A stretch of DNA of 64,000 nt from Halorubrum cibi. Its GTDB lineage: Archaea; Halobacteriota; Halobacteria; Halobacteriales; Haloferacaceae. A program made the translations under genes and the position numbers. Of the stretch, positions 7,835-16,818 are shown piece by piece (within the stretch, counting starts at the first letter, position 1; every line of letters begins with the position of its first letter). The DNA lies in assembly GCF_900182635.1 (NCBI RefSeq), contig NZ_FXTD01000005.1, positions 1 through 64,000 of the forward strand. Reading direction: 5' to 3'. The notes beneath the pieces were generated by a model. It had not been told where the DNA came from, did not search any database, and saw only the letters and a list, made by a program, of their open reading frames with translations.

Positions 7835-8715
7835 TCCCCGAACGCCTCGCCGTCGGCTCTCCCGATCCGGTCCCGGATCGCGCCGGTCGCCGCGGCGACC
7901 CGCCGGGCGTCACGGTGGCGCTCGCCGAACGCGCCGACGGCGCTCGCGGCGGCCTCCTCGTCGACCTCGAAGTCGACGCCGTCGTACGCGACGTCCCACA
8001 GCACGAGCGGTTCCGGTGCGGCGGGACCGACGCCGTACTCGCCGGGGACCGGCTCGTCGGCGAGGAGCCGGTCGACGAGTTCCGAGTCCGCGGTCCCCCG
8101 GCCGACGGCCTCGGCCGCGCCGACGATCCGCCGGACGAGCGCCCGCGGAAAGCCGCCCGCGGCGACCTCGACGACGAGGAAGTCGCCCTCGCGGGTCGCC
8201 GTCGCCCGGAGATCGCGAACGGTTCCGGCGTCGTCGCTCGTGAGGTTGTGGAAGTCGTGCTCGCCCGAGAGTCGCGCGAGCGCGTCGTGAACCGCGTCGT
8301 CGTCGATCGCGTGCTCACCCCGCCGGTCGACGTCGACCGGCTCCGTCGCCGGCGCGTACAGGAAGTACCGGTACGTCCGCCGGACCGCGTCGTGGGTGGC
8401 GTGAAACCCCGCGTCGACGTCGGCGGCCGCCCAGATCCGGACCGATCCGGGGAGTCGACCGTTGAACGCGCGCGGCGTGAGCCACTCCGGAGCCTCGAAC
8501 GCGACGGTCTGGGCCACCGCGGAGACGCCCGCGTCCGTCCGGCCCGCCGCGGCGTATCCCGGCGGCGTCGCGTGGGTCGGGCCGTCGCCGCGCGCGACGA
8601 GCCCGTGTTTCGAGAGCGCGGCGAGCAGCGTCCCCTCGACCGTTTCGGCGTGCGGCTGGCGCTGAAACCCGGCGTACGCCCGGCCGTCGTACGCGACGCG
8701 GAACGCCCGGGTCAC
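7831..8715 (-). CDS. truA: tRNA pseudouridine synthase A
   Basis: 294 residues. TruA isomerises uridines at positions 38-40 of the tRNA anticodon arm. The start MTRAFRVAYDGRAYAGFQRQP is the standard TruA opening and the catalytic Asp is in AAGRTDAGVSA. HDFHNLTSDD and the C-terminal FPRALVRRIVGA motif are also present. Its start overlaps the end of the upstream UspA gene by 4 bases (8712-8715), so the two form an operon. Confidence 0.93.
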   Translation of the reverse strand: MTRAFRVAYDGRAYAGFQRQPHAETVEGTLLAALSKHGLVARGDGPTHATPPGYAAAGRTDAGVSAVAQTVAFEAPEWLTPRAFNGRLPGSVRIWAAADVDAGFHATHDAVRRTYRYFLYAPATEPVDVDRRGEHAIDDDAVHDALARLSGEHDFHNLTSDDAGTVRDLRATATREGDFLVVEVAAGGFPRALVRRIVGAAEAVGRGTADSELVDRLLADEPVPGEYGVGPAAPEPLVLWDVAYDGVDFEVDEEAAASAVGAFGERHRDARRVAAATGAIRDRIGRADGEAFGD

Positions 8716-9149
8716 GCCTCGTCGTCGGCCATCGGGACCGTGACGACCGGCACCGGCGACGTTCGCACGACCTTCTCCGTGACGCTCCCGAGGAGGACGC
8801 GCTGGAGCCCCGTCCGCGTGTGGGTCGGCATCACCACGATGTCGGCGCCGGTGTCCCCGATGGCGTTCTCGATCACCCGCAGGGGGTCGCCGTGGATCAC
8901 GCTGCCGACGGCGTCGATCCCGGCGGCCTCGAGCTCCTCGGTCACCGTCTCGACGCGGCGCTCCGCGCCGGCCTCGACGCGCTCGGCGAACGCGCCGGCC
9001 CGCGGCCCCGCGAGCGTGTGCTCGAGCGTGTCGACCGCGCTCACGACGTGGACCGTCGCGCCGTAGCGCTCGGCGAGGCTCCGGGCGTGCGGGACCGCGT
9101 CGTTCGCGGCGCTGCCCGGCGCGACCGGCAGGAGGATGTCGTCGTACAT
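8712..9149 (-). CDS. UspA-type universal stress protein
   Basis: 145 residues from MYDDILLPVAPGS. The Usp fold is recognisable, with an ATP-binding type C-terminal loop (G-2x-G-9x-G[S/T]-like: TRTGLQRVLLGSVTEKV followed by SPVPVVTV). Usp proteins bind ATP or dimerise and respond to stress; specific roles are mostly unknown. The ATG at 9149 lies about 26 bases from an AT-rich arm of the inverted repeat at 9175-9204, which supports this start over the longer frame. Cotranscribed with truA. Confidence 0.88.
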   Translation of the reverse strand: MYDDILLPVAPGSAANDAVPHARSLAERYGATVHVVSAVDTLEHTLAGPRAGAFAERVEAGAERRVETVTEELEAAGIDAVGSVIHGDPLRVIENAIGDTGADIVVMPTHTRTGLQRVLLGSVTEKVVRTSPVPVVTVPMADDEA

Positions 9150-9174
9150 GATCGGAAGTGGAGCCGCCGGGCGC

Positions 9175-9204
9175 AAAACGCTACCGGCGGATGGGTAGCG
9201 TTTT
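9175..9204. promoter_or_regulatory. Mirror-image divergent promoter (inverted repeat)
   Basis: AAAACGCTACC (9175-9185), 8 bases, then GGTAGCGTTTT (9194-9204): a perfect 11-bp inverted repeat. Each T-rich arm ends 26 bases from one of the two divergent start codons (UspA ATG at 9149, cyclophilin ATG at 9230). Each arm therefore occupies the BRE/TATA position of its own gene, and the two promoters are mirror copies. Confidence 0.6.
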
Positions 9205-9229
9205 CCGACCGGACGACCTCTCTCGGGCC

Positions 9230-9796
9230 ATGGCACGAGACGTTTCCAACGCCGACAACCCGCAGGTGACGCTTCACACCAACCACGGCGACGTCGTCGT
9301 CGAATTGTTCGCCGACCGCGCGCCGCGGACGGTCGAGAACTTCCTCGGACTGGCCCGGCACGACCCCGCCGCCGACGCCGACCCCGCCCGCGACACCAAC
9401 ACGTGGAAGGACCCCGAGAGCGGCGAGGTCCGCGGCGACTCGCTGTACGAGGGGAACGTCTTCCACCGCGTCATCGACGACTTCATGATCCAGGGCGGCG
9501 ATCCGCTCGAGTCCGGCCGCGGCGGCCCCGGCTACCAGTTCGACGACGAGTTCCACGACGAGTTGACCCACGACGGTCCCGGAATCTTATCGATGGCCAA
9601 CTCCGGGCCGAACACCAACGGCTCGCAGTTCTTCATCACGCTCGACGCCACCCCGCACCTCGACGGCAAACACGCCGTCTTCGGTCAGGTGATCGAGGGG
9701 ATGGACGTCGTCGAGGAGATCGGCTCGGTCCCGACCGGCCGCAACGACGAGCCGCGCGACACCGTCTCGATCGACCGCGTCACGGTCGAGGAGTAA
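9230..9796 (+). CDS. Cyclophilin-type peptidyl-prolyl isomerase
   Basis: 188 residues. Cyclophilins speed cis-trans isomerisation of proline bonds during protein folding. The signature [15 protein letters not shown] (with the catalytic Arg) and [20 protein letters not shown] are intact, and [17 protein letters not shown] completes the fold. A ~25-residue haloarchaeal insertion ([20 protein letters not shown]) lies between the first strand pair and the FHR motif. No signal peptide, so cytoplasmic. The ATG at 9230 was chosen because the family begins close to [15 protein letters not shown] and because of promoter spacing. Confidence 0.93.
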   Translation: MARDVSNADNPQVTLHTNHGDVVVELFADRAPRTVENFLGLARHDPAADADPARDTNTWKDPESGEVRGDSLYEGNVFHRVIDDFMIQGGDPLESGRGGPGYQFDDEFHDELTHDGPGILSMANSGPNTNGSQFFITLDATPHLDGKHAVFGQVIEGMDVVEEIGSVPTGRNDEPRDTVSIDRVTVEE

Positions 9797-10016
9797 CGCC
9801 GCGACGCGCCGGCGACATCGTCAGTCGATATCTCGTTCCGACTTGGTCGCGGTCATACAGCCACCTTTTTGATCGTCGGGTGCCCTCGCTCACTGCGTTC
9901 GCTTCGGGAACCACTCCTCGAAAAACCTGGAGGGAAAAATCCGACTCCGCCGTCTTCGACGGCTCCGTCGGTGAACCGCTCGCTTCGCTCGCGGATGCTC
10001 ATTACAGGCGAAGCAA

Positions 10017-10365
10017 CGATCACTTGTAATGCGGTGGCGCGCCTCCGAGCGTCCCAGAGGGACGCGAGGAGCCCGCGAGGGACGTCGCGAACGAAGTCGT
10101 TCGAAAGACCGGAGGTCTTTCGTGATGACGAAAATCTCCGATTTTCGAACCATGAGCGACGAGGCTGGGGAGGTGTGAGGTGCGGAGCTGTGTGGTTCGG
10201 GTGGGAATCAAAGGGGCAGTCGCCGGCGGCTCCGCCGCCGGCTGCCAGAGGCGCGGAGCGCCTCGCTGTCGCGAGGGCGACAGCGGCCGAAGTAAGCACC
10301 GCAGCGAGTGAGCAAAGCAAACGAACGAGGAGCACAACGAGGCCCCCGAGTCCTCGCGACTGGGG
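10017..10365 (-). repeat. Hairpin-slot intergenic repeat, copy 2 (longest)
   Basis: Inverted relative to copies 1 and 3. Read on the minus strand it starts with CCCCAGTCGCGAGG and carries an extra ~80-base stretch before the same GC hairpin as copy 1 (10222-10242). It then has the conserved CCGCACCTCACACCTCCCC block (about 10160-10185). The variable slot holds three successive stem-loops: 10129-10147 (CGAAAATC/GATTTTCG), 10102-10122 (CGAAAGACC/GGTCTTTCG) and 10088-10103 (CGAACGA/TCGTTCG). The closing hairpin GCGTCCC-AGA-GGGACGC is at 10049-10065 and the end is GCGCGCCACCGC. It fills much of the 739-base gap after the cyclophilin gene; the flanks 9797-10016 and 10366-10535 show no gene. Confidence 0.8.
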
Positions 10366-10535
10366 CTTTGGCGATGTTCGCTCCACCAGCAACGTTCCCG
10401 TTCTCATCAGCCCGATCTCCATCGAAACACCCGTCATATAGGCATCTTTCATCGACCAGTCGTTTCGAACGAAAACGTGCCGGAAAATAGGATCGCAACG
10501 GAGCCGACCACGACGCCGTGGTCGCGCCCCTCACC

Positions 10536-10985
10536 TCACTCCGAGACGGTCGTCTTCACGATGCTCACCGGCGCGGGCGACTGCCGGGAGACGCGTTCCG
10601 TGACCGAGCCGAGCATCCGCCGGTACTCGCCCGGTCGCGTCTTCGAGCCCATCACGGTGAGGTCGATGTCCTCCCGGTCGATGTACCGGAGGATCGATTC
10701 GTCCGGCTTCCCGTACACGAGGTCGGTCACGACCTGAACGCCCGCGCTCTCCGCGCGCTCGGCGACCGCCTCAAGCGCCTCGCGGCCGTTCTCCTCGAGG
10801 GTTTCTTCGGCCCCCTCGGAGCCGTCCACGAACTCGTCGCCGGAGTAGGCGTTGACGATGTCGCTATCGACGACGTAGAGCACGTGGAGCGTGGCGTCGT
10901 AGCGATCGGCCGCGTCGATGGCGTGGTCGGTCGCGCGGTCGACGCCCTTCGTGCCGTCCGTCGGGAACAGTATTCGATCGTACAT
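10536..10985 (-). CDS. UspA-type universal stress protein
   Basis: 149 residues starting MYDRILFPTDGTKGVDRATD, the usual haloarchaeal Usp opening. The nucleotide-binding loop is complete: LTVMGSKTRPGEYRRMLGSV followed by TERVSRQSPAPVSIV. An acidic insertion lies in the middle (VNAYSGDEFVDGSEGAEETLEE). A single-domain, probably dimeric cytoplasmic stress protein. The long upstream extension of the frame is not coding-like and was dropped. Confidence 0.88.
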   Translation of the reverse strand: MYDRILFPTDGTKGVDRATDHAIDAADRYDATLHVLYVVDSDIVNAYSGDEFVDGSEGAEETLEENGREALEAVAERAESAGVQVVTDLVYGKPDESILRYIDREDIDLTVMGSKTRPGEYRRMLGSVTERVSRQSPAPVSIVKTTVSE

Positions 10986-11114
10986 ATGCGAGGATTGGTC
11001 CGGTGACCGAATAAAACGTGTGCCCGGTTCCCGGGTCGAGGGAGCGTGTGGATCCCCTCGGGTCAGCCCGGTCCCGCCCCAAACGGTTAATCCGCCGCGC
11101 GCGGGAGGACCTTC

Positions 11115-12734
11115 ATGAGCGAAGCCGCCGATCGGGTCTTCCTGAATGGGGAGGTCCACACGCTAGCCGAGTCCGACGAGACCCACGAGGCGGTCGCCGT
11201 CCGAGACGGGGAGGTCGTGCGACTCGGCCGGACGTACGACGTCGAGTTCCTCGCCGGCGTCGACACCGACGTCGTCGATCTCGATGGCCGGACGCTCCTG
11301 CCGGGCTTCATCGACGCGCACACGCACCTGACGACCGTCGGGCGAACGCTCGTTCACGCGGACCTCTCCGCCGCCGACTCGCCGGCGGAGGCGGTCCGGC
11401 TGCTGGCGGAACGGGCCGAGGAGGTCGAGCGAGCGGACGGCGGCGACGAGGCGGGTCCCGGCAGCGACGCCGCCACCGCCGACGCCGACCCCACGAGCGA
11501 GTGGGTGATCGGCTACGGCTACGACGAGTCGACGTGGGCGGAGAAGCGGTACCTGACGCGCGATGACCTCGACCGTGTCTCGACGGACCGCCCGGTGGCC
11601 GCGTTCCGCGAGGACCTCCACGTGGCCGCGGTCAACGGTGTCGTCCTGGACCGGTTCGCCGACGCGCTCGAGGGAGTCCCCGACGAGACGGTCCCGACCG
11701 ACGACGCGGGCGAGCCGACCGGCGTCCTCCTCGAGGCCGCGATCGACCCGATCCGCGAGGCGGTCGAGCCCGGCGTCGCAGGGACGCGCGCGGCGGTCGA
11801 GGCGGGCCTCGAACTCTGTGCCGAGCGGGGGATCACGGGCTTTCACGACATGGTCCGGAACTCACACGCCCCGCGGGTCTACCGCGACCTCGACGCGGAA
11901 GGCGAACTGACCGCGCGCGTTCGCATCAACTACTGGACCGACCACCTGGACGCGCTCCGGGAGGTGGGGCTGGCGACGGACGCCGGCTCCGCGTTCGTCG
12001 AGACGGGCGCGATCAAGTCGTTCACCGACGGGAGCTTCGGCGGACGGACCGCCAAACTCTCCGAGCCGTACGCCGACGACGCCGAGGAGACCGGACAGTG
12101 GGTGATCGACCCCGACGAGCTACGCGAGTGGGTGCGCGAGGCCACCGAGGCGGGCTACCAGTTCACGGCACACGCCATCGGTGACGAGGCGATCCGGGCG
12201 GCTCTCGACGCTTACGAGGAGGCGGCAGCGGGCGATCCGGGCGCGGACCGCCACCGGATCGAACACGTCGAACTCGCCGCCGACGACGCCATCGAGCAAC
12301 TCGCGGAGACCGGCGTCGTCGCGAGCGTCCAGCCGAACTTCCTGAAGTGGGCGGGGGCGGACGGGCTCTACGAGGCGCGACTCGGCGAGGAGCGAACCGC
12401 CGAGACCAACCGCTACCGCGAGATGCTCGATTCGGGCGTTCGGCTCGCGTTCGGCTCCGACGGGATGCCGATGGGGCCGCTCCTCGGCGTCCACCACGCC
12501 GTCAACGCCCCCGCGGCGGGCCAACGGCTCTCCGTGACGGAGGCGCTTCGCGCGTACACCCGCGGCGCGGCGTACGCCGGCTTCGACGAGGACCGGCTGG
12601 GCACCGTCGAGCCCGGCAAGCGCGCCGACTTCGTCGTCTTAGCGGAGTCGCCGTGGGAGAACCCGGAGGCGATCCGCGAGATCGACGTGGCGATGACGGT
12701 CGTCGACGGCGAGGTCGTTCACGACGCGCGCTGA
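11115..12734 (+). CDS. Amidohydrolase of the YtcJ type
   Basis: 539 residues, a composite-domain metal-dependent hydrolase. The N-terminal strand domain (VFLNGEVHTLAESDETHEAV) precedes the metal-binding GFIDAHTHL (about residue 61). Later come ERGITGFHDMVRN, the FTDGSFGG motif typical of YtcJ/amidohydrolase-3 proteins, HAIGDEAI, HRIEHVELA and FGSDGMPMGPL with the final metal Asp. The C-terminal beta domain returns with GTVEPGKRADFVVL. Such enzymes hydrolyse C-N bonds in small molecules; the substrate cannot be told. The length is typical. It starts on its own promoter, divergent from the UspA gene. Confidence 0.85.
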   Translation: MSEAADRVFLNGEVHTLAESDETHEAVAVRDGEVVRLGRTYDVEFLAGVDTDVVDLDGRTLLPGFIDAHTHLTTVGRTLVHADLSAADSPAEAVRLLAERAEEVERADGGDEAGPGSDAATADADPTSEWVIGYGYDESTWAEKRYLTRDDLDRVSTDRPVAAFREDLHVAAVNGVVLDRFADALEGVPDETVPTDDAGEPTGVLLEAAIDPIREAVEPGVAGTRAAVEAGLELCAERGITGFHDMVRNSHAPRVYRDLDAEGELTARVRINYWTDHLDALREVGLATDAGSAFVETGAIKSFTDGSFGGRTAKLSEPYADDAEETGQWVIDPDELREWVREATEAGYQFTAHAIGDEAIRAALDAYEEAAAGDPGADRHRIEHVELAADDAIEQLAETGVVASVQPNFLKWAGADGLYEARLGEERTAETNRYREMLDSGVRLAFGSDGMPMGPLLGVHHAVNAPAAGQRLSVTEALRAYTRGAAYAGFDEDRLGTVEPGKRADFVVLAESPWENPEAIREIDVAMTVVDGEVVHDAR

Positions 12735-12769
12735 GAAACGGGGTGGTCGGGGCCGGGAGGGTACGCGAC

Positions 12770-13390
12770 CTACGCGACCGACTCGAGGAAGTTGCGGATC
12801 ACGTCGTGGCCGACCGCGGTGAGGACGCTCTCGGGGTGGAACTGGACCGCCTCGATCGGGTGGTCGCGGTGCCGGATCCCCATCACGATCGGCTCGCCGT
12901 CGTGGTCGGTCGTCGCGGTGACCGCGAAGGAGTCGGGCACCTCCGTGGCGACGAGCGAGTGGTACCGACCCGCCCGAAAGCCCTGGTCGAGCCCGGCGAA
13001 GACGCCCTCGCCGTCGTGGTCGACTGGGAACGCCTTGCCGTGGACCGGCTCCGGCGCGTGCCCGACCGTGCCGCCGTACTCGTGGACGGCCGCCTCCAAC
13101 CCGAGACACACCCCGAGGGTCGGCACGTCGGGGGACAGATCCCGGAGCACCGACGCCGAGACCCCGACGTCCCGCTCGTTCCTCGGATGACCCGGTCCGG
13201 GACTGATCACCACGGCGTCGGGCTCTTCGGCCTCGACCGCCGACAGCGACGCGGTGTTTTTGAGCACCGCTATCTCGACGTCGTCGGGTTCGCCGCCGGC
13301 GTTTTCCTCCCTGCCGATCGACAGCTCCGAGACGTACTCGACGAGGTTGTAGGTGAACGAGTCGAAGTTGTCGACGACGACGACCTTCAT
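12770..13390 (-). CDS. trpG: Anthranilate synthase glutaminase subunit
   Basis: 206 residues. Supplies ammonia from glutamine to TrpE for anthranilate synthesis, the first step of tryptophan biosynthesis. Class I glutaminase features: MKVVVVDNFDSFTYNLVEYV start, VVISPGPGHP oxyanion region, nucleophile Cys in TLGVCLGLEA, and His/Glu in VQFHPESVLT. The residues after the nucleophile are CLGLE rather than the more usual CLGHQ, a mild variation. The ATG overlaps the trpE stop (ATGA at 13387-13390), so translation is probably coupled. Last gene of trpDFEG. Confidence 0.93.
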   Translation of the reverse strand: MKVVVVDNFDSFTYNLVEYVSELSIGREENAGGEPDDVEIAVLKNTASLSAVEAEEPDAVVISPGPGHPRNERDVGVSASVLRDLSPDVPTLGVCLGLEAAVHEYGGTVGHAPEPVHGKAFPVDHDGEGVFAGLDQGFRAGRYHSLVATEVPDSFAVTATTDHDGEPIVMGIRHRDHPIEAVQFHPESVLTAVGHDVIRNFLESVA

Positions 13391-15063
13391 CGCCCGACCC
13401 CCTCGAGCGCGGGTTCTCCCTCGCGAACCCGGTCGATCGCGGCGAGAACGCCCTCCATCTTGCGCTCGGTCTCCTCGTACTCCGCTGTCGGGTCGGAGTC
13501 GGCGACGATCCCCGCGCCGGCGCGGACCGTGATCTCGTCGATCCCGTCCTCGCCGGTGGCGCTCTCGCCGTCGCTTGTGCCGATCCCCTCGCGTATCGTC
13601 GCCGTGCGGATCACGATCGCGAAGTCGGCGTCGCCGGTCCACGAGTAGTAGCCGACGCCGCCGCCGTACGCCTCCCGCGGGGTCGTCTCGAGGTCGTCGA
13701 TGATCTCCATCGCACGCACCTTCGGGGCGCCGGTGAGCGTGCCCGCGGGGAACGCCGCCCGCGTGGCGTCGAACGGGTCGCAGTCGGCCGCGAGCGTCCC
13801 CGTCACCGTCGACTCGATGTGCTGGACGTGGCTGTACTTCAACACGTTCATGAACTCCTCGACGCGGACCGAACCCGGCTCCGACACCCGGCGCACGTCG
13901 TTGCGCGCGAGGTCGACGAGCATCGTGTGTTCGGCGCGCTCCTTCCCGTCCGCGAGCATCTCGCCGGCCAGCCGGCGGTCCTCGACCGGACTCGTCCCGC
14001 GCGGACAGGTGCCCGCGATCGGGTTCGAGACGACTCGGTCGCCCTTCACCGAGACGAGCGTCTCCGGGCTCGCGCCGACCACCGTCCGGTCGTCGTGGCT
14101 GAGGACGTACATGTACGGCGAGGGGTTGATCTCCCGTAGGGCCGCGTACAGCCCGAGCGGGTCGACGTCGCCGCGGAGCCGCCGGCTCCGGGATATCACG
14201 CCCTGGTAGATGTCGCCGTCGAGCACGTGGCGTTTCGCGGTTCGGACCGCCTCCTCGTAGGCCGCCTGCGGGTCGGCTTCCTCCTCGCGGACGCGGACGC
14301 CGCCGGGGTCCGGTGGGTCGGCCGCCGCGAGGTCGGCGGCGACTCGGTCGGCCTCCGCGGCGAGTTCGTCGTACACCTCGCCGGGGTCGTCGTCGACGTC
14401 GACGATCGGCGTGAACACCAGGTCGACGGTCCCCTCCTTCTCGTCGAAGACGACCGTACGCGTCGTGAGGAGGAACTCGGCGTCTGGGAAGTCGGTCTCG
14501 GGGCGCTCGACGCCGACCTCCTCGAGCCAGAGGTCGTACACCGCCTCGTACGCGAGGAAGCCGACGAACCCGCCGGAGAGTATCTGCCGGTCCGTCTCGG
14601 GGAAGCCGCGGCGGCTCACGTCGGGAAACGCCGCGCGGATCCGGTCGATGGCGTCGCCGTCGCCGTCGCCGTCGGTCGCACCGGCGTCGGTCGCGTCGGC
14701 GTCCACGTCGTCGATGAACTTCGCCGCGGAACCGAGCCGCGTCACGCGAGTCTCCTCGGGGTGGACCGAGACGACCGCCTCGGGATCGTAGCCGACGAAC
14801 GAGTACCGGGCGTGTTTGTCGGCCTTGCCGCCGGCAGTGAACGCCCCGTCGGGGTCGCTCGAGGCCACCTTCTCGCCGGATTCGAGGAGGAAGCCGTACG
14901 GCTCGTCACCGACGAGCGTGGCGTACGCCGAGAGCGGGGTCGTCTCGGGATCGAGCGACGCGGCCGCGCGGACGACGACCGGCCGCTCGGCGTCCGCGAC
15001 CAGCTCGACGAACTCGGCTCTCGAGCGGTCGAGCAGAGTCGTCCCGCCCCCGACTCCGGTCAT
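13387..15063 (-). CDS. trpE: Anthranilate synthase component I
   Basis: 558 residues. Converts chorismate and ammonia to anthranilate. The N-terminal regulatory half contains the YSFVGYDPEAVVSVHPEE region. The chorismate-binding half has GDIYQGVISRSRRL, the NPIAGTCPRG motif, MLVDLARNDVRRVSEPGSV, FPAGTLTGAPKVRAMEIID and ITVRAGAGIVADSDP, all standard for TrpE. A short acidic linker (DVDADATDAGATDGDGDGDA, about residues 115-134) is a haloarchaeal addition. The start overlaps the trpF stop by 4 bases. Confidence 0.94.
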   Translation of the reverse strand: MTGVGGGTTLLDRSRAEFVELVADAERPVVVRAAASLDPETTPLSAYATLVGDEPYGFLLESGEKVASSDPDGAFTAGGKADKHARYSFVGYDPEAVVSVHPEETRVTRLGSAAKFIDDVDADATDAGATDGDGDGDAIDRIRAAFPDVSRRGFPETDRQILSGGFVGFLAYEAVYDLWLEEVGVERPETDFPDAEFLLTTRTVVFDEKEGTVDLVFTPIVDVDDDPGEVYDELAAEADRVAADLAAADPPDPGGVRVREEEADPQAAYEEAVRTAKRHVLDGDIYQGVISRSRRLRGDVDPLGLYAALREINPSPYMYVLSHDDRTVVGASPETLVSVKGDRVVSNPIAGTCPRGTSPVEDRRLAGEMLADGKERAEHTMLVDLARNDVRRVSEPGSVRVEEFMNVLKYSHVQHIESTVTGTLAADCDPFDATRAAFPAGTLTGAPKVRAMEIIDDLETTPREAYGGGVGYYSWTGDADFAIVIRTATIREGIGTSDGESATGEDGIDEITVRAGAGIVADSDPTAEYEETERKMEGVLAAIDRVREGEPALEGVGR

Positions 15064-15707
15064 ACGACCTCCATCTCGCGACCCGCGTTGGCGACGAAGC
15101 GGGCGACCGCGTTGTGGTCCTTCCGCCCCTCGACGCGCTCGACGCCGGAGGCGACGTCGACGGCGTACGGGTCCGCGACCCGCACCGCCTCGGCGACGTT
15201 CTCCGCGGTGAGCCCGCCGGCGAGCACGACCGGAACGGTCAGTCGATCCGCCAGTTCACCGGTCGCCGCCCAGTCGTGGGTCTCGCCGGTGCCACCGGCC
15301 CCGGACTCGCGCGTCGAGTCGACGACGAGCGCGTCGGCGACGCCGTCGAACTCCTCGGCGCGCGCCGGGTCCTCGGCGTCGATCGCGACCAGTACCTTCC
15401 GCTCGGTCTCCGCGCGGATGAACCGGAGTTCGTCGGGCGTCCACTCGCCGTGGAGTTGGAGGGCGTCGGGGCCGATGGTCCGGACGAGTTCCACCACGCG
15501 CTCGGCCGAACTCGGCATCGTGACGAGCGTCGCCGTGACGAAGGGCGGCACGTCGGCGAGGAGGTCGGCCGCGTGCGCCGGATCGACCTCGCGGGAGGTA
15601 TCGACCGGAACTTCGCTTATCACGCCGACCGCGTCGGCGCCCGCTTCCACGGCCGCCCGGAGGTCCGCACCGTCGGTGAATCCGCACACCTTCACCCGCG
15701 CCATCAC
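15060..15707 (-). CDS. trpF: Phosphoribosylanthranilate isomerase
   Basis: 215 residues, a (beta/alpha)8 barrel that rearranges phosphoribosylanthranilate to CdRP. The opening ARVKVCGFTDGADLRAAVEA carries the catalytic Cys (KVCG); the catalytic Asp is in the strand ADALVVDSTRE. VVLAGGLTAENVAEAV and AVDVASGVERVEGRKDH give the phosphate-binding end. Two adjacent ATGs (MMAR) make the start uncertain by one residue. Overlaps both neighbours by 4 bases, the tightest coupling in the window. Confidence 0.93.
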   Translation of the reverse strand: MMARVKVCGFTDGADLRAAVEAGADAVGVISEVPVDTSREVDPAHAADLLADVPPFVTATLVTMPSSAERVVELVRTIGPDALQLHGEWTPDELRFIRAETERKVLVAIDAEDPARAEEFDGVADALVVDSTRESGAGGTGETHDWAATGELADRLTVPVVLAGGLTAENVAEAVRVADPYAVDVASGVERVEGRKDHNAVARFVANAGREMEVV

Positions 15708-16786
15708 TCGCCCTCCGACCCGGAGCCAGTCGCCGCGCCCGGCCCGCCCGACACGCCCGATCCGGCCGCCGCCGGCTCCGCGGGCGCCCCGTCGCAGAGC
15801 GCCGCGAGCTTGTCTGCGGCCGACCCGGAGTCGATCGCCTCCGCGGCGCGCTCGACGCCGGCCGACAGCGAGTCCGCCTCGCCGGCGACGTAGATCGCCG
15901 CGCCCGCGTTCGCGAGGATCAGGTCGCGTTTCGCCCCCGCGACCGAGCCGTCGACGATCCCGCGGAGGTCGGCGGCGTTCTCCTCGGGCGTCCCGCCGGC
16001 GACCGCCTCGATCGGCGCTCGATCCACGCCGAGGTCCTCCGGCGTGATCGTGAACTCTCGTACCGCGTCGCCGTCGACCTCTGCGGCGACCGTCTCGTCG
16101 TGGATCCCGATCTCGTCCATCCCCGCGCCGTGGACGACGAGGGCGCGCTCGACGGGCATGTGGGCGAGCGCGCGGGCGATCGGCCCGACCAGGTCGGGGT
16201 CGTAGACGCCGAGAAGCTGGGCGTCGGCTCCGGCGGGGTTCGTCAGCGGGCCGAGGACGTTGAAGATCGTTCGCATTCCGAGCTCCTTTCGCGGGCCGAT
16301 GACGGCCTTCATCGCGGGGTGGAAGACGGGCGCGAGCATGAACCCGATCCCGTCGGCCTCGATGGCGTCCTCGACCGCCGCGGGCTCGGCCTCGACGTCC
16401 GCGCCGGCGACCTCGAGCACGTCGGCGCTGCCGGACGACGAGGAGACGGAGTAGTTGCCGTGTTTGGCGATCGGGACGCCAGCGCCCGCGGCGACGATCG
16501 CCGAGGTCGTCGAGACGTTGATCGTATTGTAGTCGTCACCGCCGGTCCCACAGGTGTCGACCAGCGGCGACCGGTCGGGCTCGATCGTCCGCGCCGCGTC
16601 GCGCATCCCTTGCGCGAAGCCCGCGATCTCCGCCTCGGTCTCGCCCTTCGCGCGCAGGGCGGCGAGCAGCGCCCCGATCTGCGCCTCGGTCATCTCCTCG
16701 AAGACGAGCCGCGCGGCCTCGCGCGCCTCCTCGAGCGACAGGTCCTCCCCGTTCGTCACGCGTTCGACCGTGTTTTGGATGTCCAT
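15704..16786 (-). CDS. trpD: Anthranilate phosphoribosyltransferase
   Basis: 360 residues. Transfers phosphoribose from PRPP to anthranilate. PRPP and anthranilate sites are intact: VDTCGTGGDDYNTINVSTTS, then VPIAKHGNYSVSSSSGSADV (usually KHGNRSVSS, so Tyr replaces Arg), HPAMKAVIGPRKELGMRTIF then NVLGPLTNPA. First gene of the trpDFEG operon. The start MDIQNTVERVTNGEDLSLEE fits the family; the longer frame would run into the promoter. The C-terminal tail is Ala/Gly-rich low complexity. Confidence 0.93.
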   Translation of the reverse strand: MDIQNTVERVTNGEDLSLEEAREAARLVFEEMTEAQIGALLAALRAKGETEAEIAGFAQGMRDAARTIEPDRSPLVDTCGTGGDDYNTINVSTTSAIVAAGAGVPIAKHGNYSVSSSSGSADVLEVAGADVEAEPAAVEDAIEADGIGFMLAPVFHPAMKAVIGPRKELGMRTIFNVLGPLTNPAGADAQLLGVYDPDLVGPIARALAHMPVERALVVHGAGMDEIGIHDETVAAEVDGDAVREFTITPEDLGVDRAPIEAVAGGTPEENAADLRGIVDGSVAGAKRDLILANAGAAIYVAGEADSLSAGVERAAEAIDSGSAADKLAALCDGAPAEPAAAGSGVSGGPGAATGSGSEGE

Positions 16787-16818
16787 GATGATCACCGATG
16801 TATGTGTTCGGGTTGTGA

